34,231 nucleotides of DNA from Bacillota bacterium (GCA_023621995.1 JAMOAB010000125.1:1-34231); one strand, 5' to 3'; numbered from the stretch's first letter, positions 15,751 to 25,952 are shown. Numbers and translations are program-made. The notes: generated from the sequence alone by a model not told the origin.

Positions 15751-17712
15751 CTAAAATGTTAATGCCTTGTCTATATATACTTTTCCTGTAAGTGGAGCCA
15801 AACTTATGTGGAGCATCCCCTCCATAAGCTCTATTTCTTCTCCTTCCAAAACGTCTATTATATAATCTACACCCTTATTATTTAAGTCAATTGATATATC
15901 ATATCCTCTATGCCTACTCCTATTAAAAAATAGGATAACACATCCATCTTCTCTAGCTTGGCCAAATTGGTCTTTTCCCCCTACTATAGATCTCATAAAT
16001 CCATATACATCAGCCTTATAGTATAGGGGCGTAAATTCTCCAGTCTTAAGGGCATCGAACTTATTTCTTATAGCTATTATAGTCCTGTACCACTCTATTA
16101 GCTCCTTATCTTCCCTCCCCCAAGGATAAGTGCGTCTATTAAACGGATCCCTATAGCCTGTGAGGCCTGCTTCATCTCCATAATATATGCATGGCACACC
16201 AGGAAGGGTCATCTGAAAGAGGGACGCAAGTTTTAGCCGCTTAGTACCTAATATCTCTTGTTTCTCACTTAAAGTATATTTTGCCTGCTCATCACGACTC
16301 AAACGCCGTTCCGAAGGAGCTCCAGCAAGTATTGTCTTGGCCCGTGCCACATCATGACTCCCTATGAGGTTCATATTTGAATAGAATACCTCCTTAGGAT
16401 AATTTTCATATAGGCTCATAATTCCTTGATTAAACCTCTCAGCGGAGATCTCACCTAGAAGAAAATCTAATATAAGGGTTCTTAGAGGATAATTCATTAC
16501 CCCATCCAATTCCTCACCCCATATAAATTCTCGTTTCATACCATAGCTCATCTTATTAGAAGCGTCTTCCCATACCTCTCCTATTATGACTGCATCAGGA
16601 TCGACCTCCTTAACTACATTTCTAAACCTCTTTAAAAATTCATCAGGTAGTTCATCGGCCACATCTAACCTCCAACCCTTAGCACCCATATTAATCCAAT
16701 ATCTGGCCACACTGTCTCTATTGTTTATTATAAAGTCTAAGTAGGTTGGCTCCATCTCATCTACGTTGGGCAAAGTATCAATCCCCCACCAACAATCATA
16801 TCTTTTAGGATGATCTGTAAATCTATACCATCTGTAATATGGTGAATTGGTAGAATTATAAGCTCCTACTGTATTGTAGCGATTCTCCTTATTAAAATAA
16901 ACACTATCACTTCCTGTATGGCTGAATACGCCATCTAACATTACCCATATTCCTAGCTTTTTAGCTTCGCTGCAAAGCTCTCTAAACAGCTCATTGTCTC
17001 CAAACATGGGGTCAATTTTCTTATAGTCGCCCGTATCATACTTATGATTTGAAAAGGCTTCAAATACAGGGGATAGATAGATTACACTTATGCCCAATTC
17101 TTTTAAATAGGAAAGCTTTTTAATTATGCCTAGAAGATTGCCACCAAAAAAGTCATTACACATTATCTCACCTGTATCAGGATCAGGTCTATGGTTTGGT
17201 ATATCAAACCAATCGGTATGAATCATATACCCATCTTTACATCTATATATGATTCCTCCTTCATTGCCATTATAAAATCTATCTACAAATATATGGTATA
17301 TAATGCTATCTTTAAACCAATTGGGAGTGGTAAATTCTCTATTATATACAGTAATCTGATATGAATCTGGAGGATAGTTTGCTAAAAATCCAACACCTCC
17401 TGATCTATTTGCATTATTTCCATAATAATAACTTATATGTTCATATTCTATGACAAAGTAATACCATAGGAGTCCAGGGGTATCTGGAGCTATAAATTCC
17501 CCTTCAAATATATATGTCTCACCGTCTGCTTTTGCCAAATTCATATATATTTTTCTCTCATACATCTCAAGTTCCCAAATACGTATATATACGACCCTGG
17601 GCTCCTTACTGTATAACACCTTTAACCGAAGTACAACCCTTTGGCCACAGCGAACTGCTCCAAAGGGTTGCCTATATCTTATATCATGGGAGTTATGAAA
17701 TACACCTATCAT
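15751..17712 (-). CDS. GH13 alpha-glucan hydrolase (neopullulanase/cyclomaltodextrinase-like)
   Basis: The cytoplasmic alpha-amylase-family enzyme has about 653 residues and no signal peptide. Residues 1-125 form a beta-sandwich N-terminal domain resembling CBM34, followed by WFKDSIIYHIFVDRFYNG at the start of the barrel. The four conserved GH13 regions are readable: LDGVFSHTG (about 259-267), GWRLDVADE with nucleophile Asp near 350, IIGEVWED with acid/base Glu near 379, and IGSHDVAR with Asp near 454. The start is ATG 17712, where GAGGTG lies about 6 bases upstream; an in-frame GTG at 17721 overlaps that site. It follows glgP by 27 bases, so it probably helps degrade glycogen or maltodextrins by opening alpha-1,4 or alpha-1,6 links. 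Exact specificity is not readable. Confidence 0.92.
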   Translation of the reverse strand: MIGVFHNSHDIRYRQPFGAVRCGQRVVLRLKVLYSKEPRVVYIRIWELEMYERKIYMNLAKADGETYIFEGEFIAPDTPGLLWYYFVIEYEHISYYYGNNANRSGGVGFLANYPPDSYQITVYNREFTTPNWFKDSIIYHIFVDRFYNGNEGGIIYRCKDGYMIHTDWFDIPNHRPDPDTGEIMCNDFFGGNLLGIIKKLSYLKELGISVIYLSPVFEAFSNHKYDTGDYKKIDPMFGDNELFRELCSEAKKLGIWVMLDGVFSHTGSDSVYFNKENRYNTVGAYNSTNSPYYRWYRFTDHPKRYDCWWGIDTLPNVDEMEPTYLDFIINNRDSVARYWINMGAKGWRLDVADELPDEFLKRFRNVVKEVDPDAVIIGEVWEDASNKMSYGMKREFIWGEELDGVMNYPLRTLILDFLLGEISAERFNQGIMSLYENYPKEVFYSNMNLIGSHDVARAKTILAGAPSERRLSRDEQAKYTLSEKQEILGTKRLKLASLFQMTLPGVPCIYYGDEAGLTGYRDPFNRRTYPWGREDKELIEWYRTIIAIRNKFDALKTGEFTPLYYKADVYGFMRSIVGGKDQFGQAREDGCVILFFNRSRHRGYDISIDLNNKGVDYIIDVLEGEEIELMEGMLHISLAPLTGKVYIDKALTF

Positions 17713-17739
17713 ACCTATCACCTCTACTAAAAAGCTCTA

Positions 17740-20184
17740 TCACAATTCTAGCTTAGAAAGATGCCAAATTCCCCTATTATAGTTTTCAATGGTCAAATCA
17801 CTGGAGAAAGAACCCCCATTTGCTGTATTTATGATGGCCTTTGTTCTCCAAAGTGGAGGCTTCTTATATTGCCTATCTATCTCTAAATGGGCATCTCTAT
17901 AACTTCTAAAGTCTTTTAAAACCATATAACAATCTGCCATATTCCCTTCTGGATATAATAGATAGCCATATAGGTCTCTGAACATATCTGTCATATTTGG
18001 AGATATGGTTCCATCTATCAATGCATCTACTGCCCGTCTAATTGCCATATCATTTTGATATAGCTCTCGAGGATCATAATTCCCATTTCTATAATAGTAG
18101 TCTACTTGCTCTGCAGTAAGTCCAAATATAAATATATTCTCCCTACCAACTGCATTCATTATTTCAATATTTGCCCCATCTAAAGTTCCAATAGTAAGGG
18201 CACCATTTAACATAAGTTTCATATTGCCTGTTCCCGACGCTTCCTTACCGGCCGTGGATATCTGTTCACTTACATCTGCAGCTGGTATTATAAGCTCTGC
18301 CAAGGATACATTATACTCTTCTAGAAAAACTACCTTTATACGCCCATCTACTCTGGGATCATTATTTATAGTATGGGCTAGGACGTTTATCAATTTTATT
18401 ATTAGTTTTGCCCTAGCGTAACCAGGCGCTGCCTTGCCTGCAAATATAAATGTCCTCGGATATATATCCTCATTGGGATTGTCAAGTATTCTTTGGTATA
18501 AATATATTATGTGCAGAGCGTTTAAAAGCTGTCTCTTATATTCGTGTATCCTCTTTATCTGGACGTCAAATATAGAGTGGGAATCAACTTTTATTCCCGT
18601 ATTCTCCAATATATATTTGGATAGCCTTTCCTTGTTTTGTTTCTTTATACCGGCAAAATTATCTGCAAACGGTTTATCATTCGAATACTCTCTAAGCTTT
18701 ATAAGATCCTTTGGGTTAGCTATCCAGCTATCGCCTATGGCCTCTATAATTAAACTGCATAGATTGGGATTTGCTTGTACAAGCCATCTCCTATGGGATA
18801 TACCATTGGTAATGGCTCTAAATTTATGAGGATATAACGTGTAAAAATCATTGAATAAATCTCGCTTCAAGATCTCACCATGAAGCTGAGATACTCCGTT
18901 GACAGAGCGACTTCCGATTATACACAGATTGGCCATATTTACCTGACCATAGTTTATGATTGCCATCCTATCTATTCTATCTTGTTGCCCTAGATATATT
19001 CTATTTAGTTGATGTATATGTCTATCATCTATTTCCCTTATTATCATATATATCCGAGGAAGGAGCTCAGCAAATAGATCAACTGACCAACGCTCCAACG
19101 CCTCACTCATAACAGTATGATTTGTATAGGCACATACCCTTGTTGTTATATCCCATGCAACCTCCCATGAAAGCTCCATATCATCCATGAGAACCCTCAT
19201 AAGCTCAGGTATTACAAGGGTCGGATGGGTATCATTTATCTGAATTATAACCCGATCTGGCAACTCTTCTATGGGATAGGAACCGCGTGCCCTCTTTATT
19301 ATATTCTGCACAGTGGCTGATACCAAAAAATAATACTGTTTTAGCCGGAGCTTCTTTCCCTCATAGCTATTATCCTCAGGATATAGAACTTTTGAGATTG
19401 CCTCGTTTTTTATCTTTCCACCAAGGGCATCTACGTAATTGCCCCTATTGAAGGCATGAAGATCTATTCCCCTTGGGGATTTTGATCGCCATAATCTCAA
19501 TGTATTTATGCACCTAGAATTATAGCCAAGTATAGGTATGTCACAAGGCACGGCAGCCACCGATTCATAGCCTTCATGCCTCACCTTTAATCTGCCATTT
19601 TGCCACTGCTCTGTTATCCTGCCGCCAAAACGCACCTCTACTTTTTCCTCTGGTCTTTCAACTATCCACATACTGTCATTATCTAGCCAGTTATCAGGAT
19701 ATTCTACCTGATATCCATCTTCAATTCGTTGATTGAAAAAACCATATTCATACCTAATGCCGCACCCAAATGCAGGATAACCTGCAGTAGATAGTGTCTC
19801 TAGAAAACTTGCAGCTAGCCTTCCTAGACCACCATTGCCTATACCTGGCTCCGGCTCTTCTGCTATAAGCTCATCTAGAGATATCCCAAGCTCTAAACAT
19901 GCTTCTCTATATAGCTCCCGCTTAAACAACTTTGTAAGGTTAGTTTCAAAAAATTTTCCTGTAAGAAACTCTGCAGATAGGTAATACAGCGTCTTAGGAT
20001 GTCTTTTTTTTATATCCTCTAATGTATTCGCCCAATCTGCCATAATATCATCTCTTACCACCATGGCACACGCCTTATATAGTTCATTATCAGTGGCATT
20101 ATCCACCCTCTTTCCAAAGCTGTTCAAAAGCTTGTGGGAAATTGCCTTTTTTATACTCTCTTTACTATCTAAATTCGTATTCAT
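17740..20184 (-). CDS. glgP: glycogen/maltodextrin phosphorylase
   Basis: This 814-residue GT35 enzyme releases glucose-1-phosphate from the non-reducing ends of glycogen using phosphate. The pyridoxal-phosphate site EASGTGNMKLMLNGA places the Schiff-base lysine at residue 656. Other family landmarks are LYYLSAEFLTGKFFETNLTKL, EPEPGIGNGGLGRLAASFLE, NDTHPTLVIPELMRVL and VQIKRIHEYKRQLLN. Length is normal for bacterial phosphorylases. ATG 20184 has GGATAGGAA upstream. It lies 15 bases after glgA and before the GH13 gene, in a glgB-glgA-glgP-GH13 operon that makes and mobilises glycogen. The assignment is secure; preference for glycogen over maltodextrin is not determined. Confidence 0.97.
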   Translation of the reverse strand: MNTNLDSKESIKKAISHKLLNSFGKRVDNATDNELYKACAMVVRDDIMADWANTLEDIKKRHPKTLYYLSAEFLTGKFFETNLTKLFKRELYREACLELGISLDELIAEEPEPGIGNGGLGRLAASFLETLSTAGYPAFGCGIRYEYGFFNQRIEDGYQVEYPDNWLDNDSMWIVERPEEKVEVRFGGRITEQWQNGRLKVRHEGYESVAAVPCDIPILGYNSRCINTLRLWRSKSPRGIDLHAFNRGNYVDALGGKIKNEAISKVLYPEDNSYEGKKLRLKQYYFLVSATVQNIIKRARGSYPIEELPDRVIIQINDTHPTLVIPELMRVLMDDMELSWEVAWDITTRVCAYTNHTVMSEALERWSVDLFAELLPRIYMIIREIDDRHIHQLNRIYLGQQDRIDRMAIINYGQVNMANLCIIGSRSVNGVSQLHGEILKRDLFNDFYTLYPHKFRAITNGISHRRWLVQANPNLCSLIIEAIGDSWIANPKDLIKLREYSNDKPFADNFAGIKKQNKERLSKYILENTGIKVDSHSIFDVQIKRIHEYKRQLLNALHIIYLYQRILDNPNEDIYPRTFIFAGKAAPGYARAKLIIKLINVLAHTINNDPRVDGRIKVVFLEEYNVSLAELIIPAADVSEQISTAGKEASGTGNMKLMLNGALTIGTLDGANIEIMNAVGRENIFIFGLTAEQVDYYYRNGNYDPRELYQNDMAIRRAVDALIDGTISPNMTDMFRDLYGYLLYPEGNMADCYMVLKDFRSYRDAHLEIDRQYKKPPLWRTKAIINTANGGSFSSDLTIENYNRGIWHLSKLEL

Positions 20185-20199
20185 ATTCCTATCCAGCCC

Positions 20200-21642
20200 C
20201 TATCCTTGAGTTCTTAGCATATCGTAAAGTTCTATATATTTTGATGCCGACTTATCCCAACTATAATCGCCAGACATACCCCGCCTAACCAATACATTCC
20301 AGATATCCTTTCTATGAAAAAACTCTATAGCCCTTCGTATTGTATATAGCATGTCGTGGGCATTATAATTTGTAAAACTAAAGCCATTACCCTCTCCAGT
20401 AAATTCGTTATATGGTTGCACCGTATCCTTTAGGCCACCCGTTTCACGGACAATTGGTATGGTTCCATATCTTAGGCTAAATAACTGGGCAAGTCCACAC
20501 GGTTCAAATAGAGAAGGCATGAGGAATATATCAGCGCCGGCATATATCTTATGTGCCAAGGCATTGTCATAATATATATTTGCCGACAGCTTATGGGGAT
20601 AGCGGTGGGCGCCATCTCTAAATAGCCATTCATAATGGGCTTCTCCATCACCCATAACTATCATCTGTATATCCATTCCCAATATCTCATCTAATACGCA
20701 TTCTATTAGGTCCAAACCTTTTTGAGATACCAACCTAGTTATGAGGGCTATTACAGGTACATCTTCTCTAATTGGTAGGCCTAAATGTTCTTGGAGCTTT
20801 AATTTATTATTCATCTTTCCTTGAATATTTTTGCTATCATAGTTTTCATATATTAAGGGATCATCTTTAGGGTTATAGGCATCATAGTCAATTCCATTTA
20901 ATATTCCAAACAAATCTCCATGCCTTGCCCTCAAAAGTCCATCCAGTTTTTGTCCAAAAAAGGGGGTCTGTATCTCCTGGGCATAGGTAGGACTTACAGT
21001 ATTTATAAGATCTGAGTAGGTAAGCCCCCCTTTCATAAAACTCACCCCTCCATAGAACTCCAATTTATCGGCTGTATAGTACTCTCCTCCAAGACCTAAG
21101 AGATCCTCCACAAGCTCTTTGGGGAAAACCCCCTGATACTTTAGATTGTGTATGGTAAATAGAGTGCGGATATCCCTGTAGAATTCATCGTCCATATACT
21201 TTGCCTTGAGTAATACTGGCACCATGCCCGTCTGCCAATCGTGACAATGAAGTATATCTGGTTTAAATCCTATATGGGGTAATATCTCGAGAACTGCCTT
21301 ACAGTAAAAGGCATATCTCTCTGGTTCATCATCATCATAGCCATATATCATATCCCTACCAAAATAATATTCGTTATCTATAAAGTATACAGGTAGTCCA
21401 TATAGATTGTACTCCTCTATTCCACAGTATTGATGGCGCCAACCTATATCAACATATATATATTTGATATGATTGATATTATTTCTATACTCATCTGGTA
21501 TTGTCATATACTTTGGCAACACTACTCTAGCATCTACGTTTTGTGCCCTGAGTGCCTTGGGTAGTGAGCCTATTACCTCACCAAGCCCCCCTGTCTTTAT
21601 GAATGGTGCCCCTTCAGGTGCCACTATGAGAACCTTTAACAA
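20200..21642 (-). CDS. glgA: glycogen synthase (ADP-glucose type)
   Basis: This 480-residue GT5 glycosyltransferase transfers glucose from ADP-glucose to growing alpha-1,4-glucan chains. The N terminus carries the KTGGLGEV loop (Lys16) that contacts ADP-glucose. DILHCHDWQTGMVPVLLK and the C-terminal SLFEPCGLAQLFSLRYGTIPIVRETGGLKDTV are family hallmarks. The start is TTG at 21642, with AAAGGAGG 9 to 10 bases upstream and lying in the end of glgB, so translation is coupled to glgB. ADP-glucose pyrophosphorylase genes (glgC/glgD), often beside glgA, are absent from the window. Confidence 0.97.
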   Translation of the reverse strand: MLKVLIVAPEGAPFIKTGGLGEVIGSLPKALRAQNVDARVVLPKYMTIPDEYRNNINHIKYIYVDIGWRHQYCGIEEYNLYGLPVYFIDNEYYFGRDMIYGYDDDEPERYAFYCKAVLEILPHIGFKPDILHCHDWQTGMVPVLLKAKYMDDEFYRDIRTLFTIHNLKYQGVFPKELVEDLLGLGGEYYTADKLEFYGGVSFMKGGLTYSDLINTVSPTYAQEIQTPFFGQKLDGLLRARHGDLFGILNGIDYDAYNPKDDPLIYENYDSKNIQGKMNNKLKLQEHLGLPIREDVPVIALITRLVSQKGLDLIECVLDEILGMDIQMIVMGDGEAHYEWLFRDGAHRYPHKLSANIYYDNALAHKIYAGADIFLMPSLFEPCGLAQLFSLRYGTIPIVRETGGLKDTVQPYNEFTGEGNGFSFTNYNAHDMLYTIRRAIEFFHRKDIWNVLVRRGMSGDYSWDKSASKYIELYDMLRTQG

Positions 21643-21646
21643 TATA

Positions 21647-23593
21647 CTATACCTCCTTTATTTGATCTTTGTCTTCTATAACTTGAATCAGCTTTAAAAT
21701 AATAGTAGATAAGGGGGGAATGGTTATGGCTACTGAATAGGGCATATAGTGCCAAGATTCCCTATCTGCTTCTATAATCTTCCCGTTTTTATTCCCATTA
21801 CCCCCATATACCTCATCATCACTATTTAGTACCTCCTTATATTCACCTAGTATTGGTACACCTATCCTATACTTCTCATATTTAACTGGTGTAAAATTAC
21901 ACACTACAACTAAAAAGTTGTCTTCCTCTTCTCCCTGACGTATAAATGAAATAATGCTATGGCTATAGTTATTTGCATCTATCCATTTAAATCCTTCCCA
22001 GCTATAATCTATCTCCCAAAGACAACTATTCTCTAGATAGAACCTATTTAGGCCCTTTACATAGTTCCAGAGCTTTTTATGCATGTCATACTCTAAAAGA
22101 TGCCAATCAAGGCTTTTTTTATAGTCCCACTCTATAAATTGTCCAAACTCACCACCCATGAACATGAGCTTTTTTCCAGGATGGGTCATCATATATCCAT
22201 AAAGCAATCTAAGACTTGCAAACTTTTCATAATAACTACCTGGCATCTTGCCTATAAGAGAGCATTTCCCGTGCACTACTTCATCATGGGAGAGGGGCAG
22301 GACATAGTTTTCTGAGAAAGCATATGTCATGGAAAAGGTTAAGAGATTATGATGCCATTTCCTGTGTATAGGATCTAATGACATAAACTTTAATATATCG
22401 TTCATCCAACCCATATTCCATTTATAGTTATAGCCAAGTCCCCCTAAATAAGTAGGTTTGGTCACCATAGGCCATGCAGTTGATTCTTCGGCTATCATCA
22501 GGGCAGTGGGAAAAACTCTAAACACCTCTTCATTGAGCTTTTTCATAAAATCTATTGCCTCTAAATTTTCATTGCCACCATAACGATTTGGTAGCCATTC
22601 CCCTCCCCTTTTTCCATAGTCTAAGTACAACATAGAAGCCACTGCATCTATTCTAAAACCATCTATATGATATTTATCAAGCCAAAACATGGCATTTGAT
22701 ATGAGAAAATTTCTCACTTCATTTCTACCAAAGTCGAATATCAAAGTTCCCCAATGGGGATGTTCACCCCGTCTCGGATCGGGATGTTCATATAGTGGTC
22801 CACCATTAAAGCGGGCAAGGCCATGGGCATCCCTGGGAAAGTGGGCAGGAACCCAGTCTAGTATTACACCAATATCATTTCTATGGCACATATCTACAAA
22901 ATACATAAAATCTTCAGGAAAACCATATCTACTGGTCAGACTATAATAGCCTGTCACTTGATATCCCCAAGATCCATCGTATGGATGTTCACACACTGGT
23001 AAAAGCTGAATGTGGGTATATCCCATCTCCATCACATAGGGAATAAGTTCATCGATCAAATCCCTATATGTTAAAAAATCTCCATTCCCCTTTTGCCTCC
23101 AAGAACCTATATGAACTTCATATATGTTCATTGGCCTCTCGTATGACCGTTCCCCACTTTTCTTCTGTTGCCATCTGGCATCTGTCCATCTATATCTATC
23201 TAGGTCATATACCACAGAGGCAGTATTGGGCCTAAGCTCGCTATAGAAAGCATAGGGGTCAGCCTTTAAAAATATACGACCTTCATATGTCTCTATCTCA
23301 TATTTATAGAGATCTAGCTCCTTTGCCTCTGGAACAAATAAAGTCCATATCCATGAATCGCCTATACGTTTCATAGGAGATCGGCTTCCATCCCATCCAT
23401 TGAAATCTCCTACCACGCTTACACGCTTTACATCTGGACACCATAGGGCAAACCGAACTCCCCTATTCCATCCCCTACTTATCAAATGGGCGCCTAGCAT
23501 CTTATAGGCATATGAATTTGTACCCTGGTGAAAGAGATAGATATCCCTTTCACTTATATCTATAGTATCCCGACCTTTTAATTTATAATTCAA
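21647..23593 (-). CDS. glgB: 1,4-alpha-glucan branching enzyme
   Basis: This 648-residue GH13 enzyme introduces alpha-1,6 branches into glycogen. The N-terminal CBM48-like domain includes GAHLISRGWNRGVRFALWCPDVKRVSVVGDFNGWDG in parts. The barrel shows NIYEVHIGSW, GFRIDAV with nucleophile Asp316, MIAEEST with Glu369 and LPLSHDEVVHGK with Asp437. The start is TTG 23593, with GGAGG about 10 bases upstream; no upstream ATG is in frame, and the N terminus DIYLFHQGTNSYAYKMLGAH aligns with known branching enzymes. It is the first gene of the glycogen operon, about 50 bases past the terminator of the CBM25-like gene. I could not identify a clear promoter in that short gap. Confidence 0.97.
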   Translation of the reverse strand: MNYKLKGRDTIDISERDIYLFHQGTNSYAYKMLGAHLISRGWNRGVRFALWCPDVKRVSVVGDFNGWDGSRSPMKRIGDSWIWTLFVPEAKELDLYKYEIETYEGRIFLKADPYAFYSELRPNTASVVYDLDRYRWTDARWQQKKSGERSYERPMNIYEVHIGSWRQKGNGDFLTYRDLIDELIPYVMEMGYTHIQLLPVCEHPYDGSWGYQVTGYYSLTSRYGFPEDFMYFVDMCHRNDIGVILDWVPAHFPRDAHGLARFNGGPLYEHPDPRRGEHPHWGTLIFDFGRNEVRNFLISNAMFWLDKYHIDGFRIDAVASMLYLDYGKRGGEWLPNRYGGNENLEAIDFMKKLNEEVFRVFPTALMIAEESTAWPMVTKPTYLGGLGYNYKWNMGWMNDILKFMSLDPIHRKWHHNLLTFSMTYAFSENYVLPLSHDEVVHGKCSLIGKMPGSYYEKFASLRLLYGYMMTHPGKKLMFMGGEFGQFIEWDYKKSLDWHLLEYDMHKKLWNYVKGLNRFYLENSCLWEIDYSWEGFKWIDANNYSHSIISFIRQGEEEDNFLVVVCNFTPVKYEKYRIGVPILGEYKEVLNSDDEVYGGNGNKNGKIIEADRESWHYMPYSVAITIPPLSTIILKLIQVIEDKDQIKEV

Positions 23594-23634
23594 CCTATTT
23601 TATCCTCCCATATTCAAGGCTTAATATAGTATTG

Positions 23635-23676
23635 GCCAAAAAATAAAAGAGGATACAAGTTGTATCCTCTTTTATT
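23635..23676 (-). terminator. intrinsic terminator after the CBM25-like gene
   Basis: A near-perfect palindrome centred at 23659 pairs 23642-23658 with 23660-23676 (core AGAGGATACAA / TTGTATCCTCT). On the minus strand it is followed by TTTTATTTTTT. The stop codon of the upstream gene (23672-23674) lies inside the stem. This separates the CBM25-like gene from the glycogen operon. Confidence 0.9.
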
Positions 23677-23995
23677 CTGTCACTTTAGATGGAAATATAT
23701 AATTTTGTCCATTATTGTTGTCCCAATTGTCGCCATCATCTTTGAAGGCCACATTTAAATTGCCAACTTCAGTTATGGGAATATCTATCTCAAATTTGCC
23801 ATCCCTACTACGTATCATCTCGTACTCTCCTGTATTTGTCCAACCATCATTTGGACCATAACCTATGCGGGCATATATCATTTGAGCCCCTTGCTCTGCA
23901 AGGACACCTTCATATGTCAGCTGTATTGACTCACCCTTTTCCACATAATATGGATCACAAAACACTCCATTTTTTGAATATTTGGCATTTATCAT
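23672..23995 (-). CDS. free-standing CBM25-like starch/glycogen-binding protein
   Basis: This small cytoplasmic protein of about 107 residues consists of a single beta-sandwich. Features typical of CBM25/CBM53 starch-binding modules are YVEKGESIQLTYEGVL, IYARIGYGPNDGWTN and LNVAFKDDGDNWDNNNGQNY, whose aromatic and Asn/Asp-rich loop is the likely glucan contact. No signal peptide or catalytic domain is present. The start is taken at ATG 23995, about 11 bases after AAAGGA; an ATG four codons upstream abuts the ribosome-binding site too closely. It lies between htpG and the glycogen operon and has its own terminator. I infer that it binds intracellular glycogen, but its biochemical role is unknown. 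Confidence 0.8.
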   Translation of the reverse strand: MINAKYSKNGVFCDPYYVEKGESIQLTYEGVLAEQGAQMIYARIGYGPNDGWTNTGEYEMIRSRDGKFEIDIPITEVGNLNVAFKDDGDNWDNNNGQNYIFPSKVTE

Positions 23996-24077
23996 TATAG
24001 TGATCATCCTTTCAACTTAGGATTTTCACCATATAGTTTAACCTTTTTACTAGCTTAATATGAGAACTAAGTACTAC

Positions 24078-25952
24078 CTACGCCTTCCCTAATTTGGCAA
24101 ATCTTAGAAGTATTTCATTACTCCTCTTTATAAATTCTGTCATAGCTTCTGGCTCTAGTTGTTCATGTCCAAGCATGGCAAGATCATATACCTGATTGCA
24201 TATTAATTCTACATCTTCCCTATACTCTTCATTTTGATTTAAGCCTGGAAGAAGTTTCATAAGTTCATTATTGTCGTTTATAATTAATGTCTGTTCATTT
24301 CCTTCAGGCATGGGACCAAAATCTATGCCAAATTGTCTGCTAAAATCTTTCATACGCCTTGATTCTTCTGCGAGTATCATAATAGCAGGTACAGAATTTG
24401 CTCTCAACGACTCTACCTTTACATTGACATCCTCACCATCTAAAGCTCTTTTGAATATGGTTTGAAGCACTTTCCTCTCCGTCCTATCAAGGCCCTTTTC
24501 ATCAGCTTTTACACTATCTGCTATATCAGAATCTATCCTATAAAATTTTACATCAGTGCTATAGTTCTCTAAAAATTGTATAAAGGCATTATCTATTGGG
24601 CTATCCAACACCACTGCTTCAAGATCCTGTTCCCTAAATAGATTTATATACTGTGCCTGCTGGTTTTTATCAGTCACATAGTACACCTTGTTTTCATGCC
24701 TATCCTTATTTGCCTCCAAATATTCTTCTAGAGTAATATATTTATCATCTATGGTCTTATATATGAGTACATCCTTCACTTGATCATAAAAACTATAATC
24801 CTGCATACAGCCATATTTTATAAATGGATTTATGTCATCCCAGTATTTGTTGTAGTTATCCCGTTCATCATTATATAGAGAGATGAGCTTATCAGCTACC
24901 TTTTTTGTTATATGGCTAGAAATTTTTCTAACATAAGGATCATTTTGAAGGAAGCTCCTAGACACATTTAATGGTAGATCGGGACAATCAATGGCCCCCT
25001 TTAGAAGGAGTAGAAACTCTGGAATGACTTCTTTTATATTATCTGCCACAAATACCTGGTTACAGTAGAGTTTCACTTGACCTTCTAATGTGTCGAACTG
25101 GTTCTTGAGTCTAGGAAAGTAAAGAATTCCCTTTAAATTAAAGGGATAGTCAACATTTAGATGTATCCAAAATAGAGGATCTTCAAAGTCATGGAATACA
25201 GCTCTATAAAATTCCTTATATTCCTCATCAGTGCACTCACTAGGACGTTTGAGCCATAGTGGATTGGTATCATTTATAGGGCCATCGTCAATAAACTCGT
25301 TTTCATCTTCCTTGGCATTTGCATCTTCAAGATAGATCTCTATGGGCAGAAAAGCACAGTATTTCTCTAGCACTTCCCTTACCCTATAGTAGTTTAAGTA
25401 CTCTTCGCTATCTTCACTTATGAATAAAGTAACCGTCGTTCCCCGCATAGTCCTGTCAGATGGCTCCATTGTATATTCTACACCGCCATCACATTTCCAT
25501 CGGACGGCTTCTGCTCCCTCCCGATAGGACAGAGTATCTATCTGGACAACATCAGATACCATAAATGCAGAATAAAAACCAAGTCCAAAATGGCCTATTA
25601 TTTCTCCTTCGCTGTCCACCTTATCTTGATACTTTTCCATAAAGTCCTTTGCTCCTGAAAAGGCCACTTGGTTTATATATTTTTTTACTTCATCACCTGT
25701 CATCCCTATACCATTATCAATGAATTTAAGGGTTCCCCCATCCTTATCTACTATTACTTTCACATAGTATTTCTCATCGTCTTCTACGTTGGCTTCTCCT
25801 ATAGAGACCAATCTTTGAAGTTTATTTATGGCATCGCATCCATTAGACACCAACTCCCTTATGAATATATCGCTATCAGAATACAGCCACTTTTTTATTA
25901 TGGGAAGCATATCTTCAGTGCTTACAGTTATATTGCCCCTCTCTATAGACAT
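24078..25952 (-). CDS. htpG: molecular chaperone HtpG (Hsp90)
   Basis: This 624-residue bacterial Hsp90 is an ATP-dependent dimeric cytosolic chaperone. The GHKL ATP-binding domain is at the N terminus: FIRELVSNGCDAINKLQRL with the catalytic Glu, FIDNGIGMTGDEVKKYI and IGHFGLGFYSAFMV. The middle domain follows (LYFPRLKNQFDTLEGQVKLYCNQVFVADN in part, DLPLNVSRSFLQ), then a C-terminal dimerisation region. Length and domain order are normal. The ribosome-binding site AGGAGG is 9 bases upstream of ATG 25952. A strong promoter lies just upstream at 25991-26018. No CIRCE inverted repeat was found near it, so HrcA control is not indicated. Confidence 0.98.
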   Translation of the reverse strand: MSIERGNITVSTEDMLPIIKKWLYSDSDIFIRELVSNGCDAINKLQRLVSIGEANVEDDEKYYVKVIVDKDGGTLKFIDNGIGMTGDEVKKYINQVAFSGAKDFMEKYQDKVDSEGEIIGHFGLGFYSAFMVSDVVQIDTLSYREGAEAVRWKCDGGVEYTMEPSDRTMRGTTVTLFISEDSEEYLNYYRVREVLEKYCAFLPIEIYLEDANAKEDENEFIDDGPINDTNPLWLKRPSECTDEEYKEFYRAVFHDFEDPLFWIHLNVDYPFNLKGILYFPRLKNQFDTLEGQVKLYCNQVFVADNIKEVIPEFLLLLKGAIDCPDLPLNVSRSFLQNDPYVRKISSHITKKVADKLISLYNDERDNYNKYWDDINPFIKYGCMQDYSFYDQVKDVLIYKTIDDKYITLEEYLEANKDRHENKVYYVTDKNQQAQYINLFREQDLEAVVLDSPIDNAFIQFLENYSTDVKFYRIDSDIADSVKADEKGLDRTERKVLQTIFKRALDGEDVNVKVESLRANSVPAIMILAEESRRMKDFSRQFGIDFGPMPEGNEQTLIINDNNELMKLLPGLNQNEEYREDVELICNQVYDLAMLGHEQLEPEAMTEFIKRSNEILLRFAKLGKA

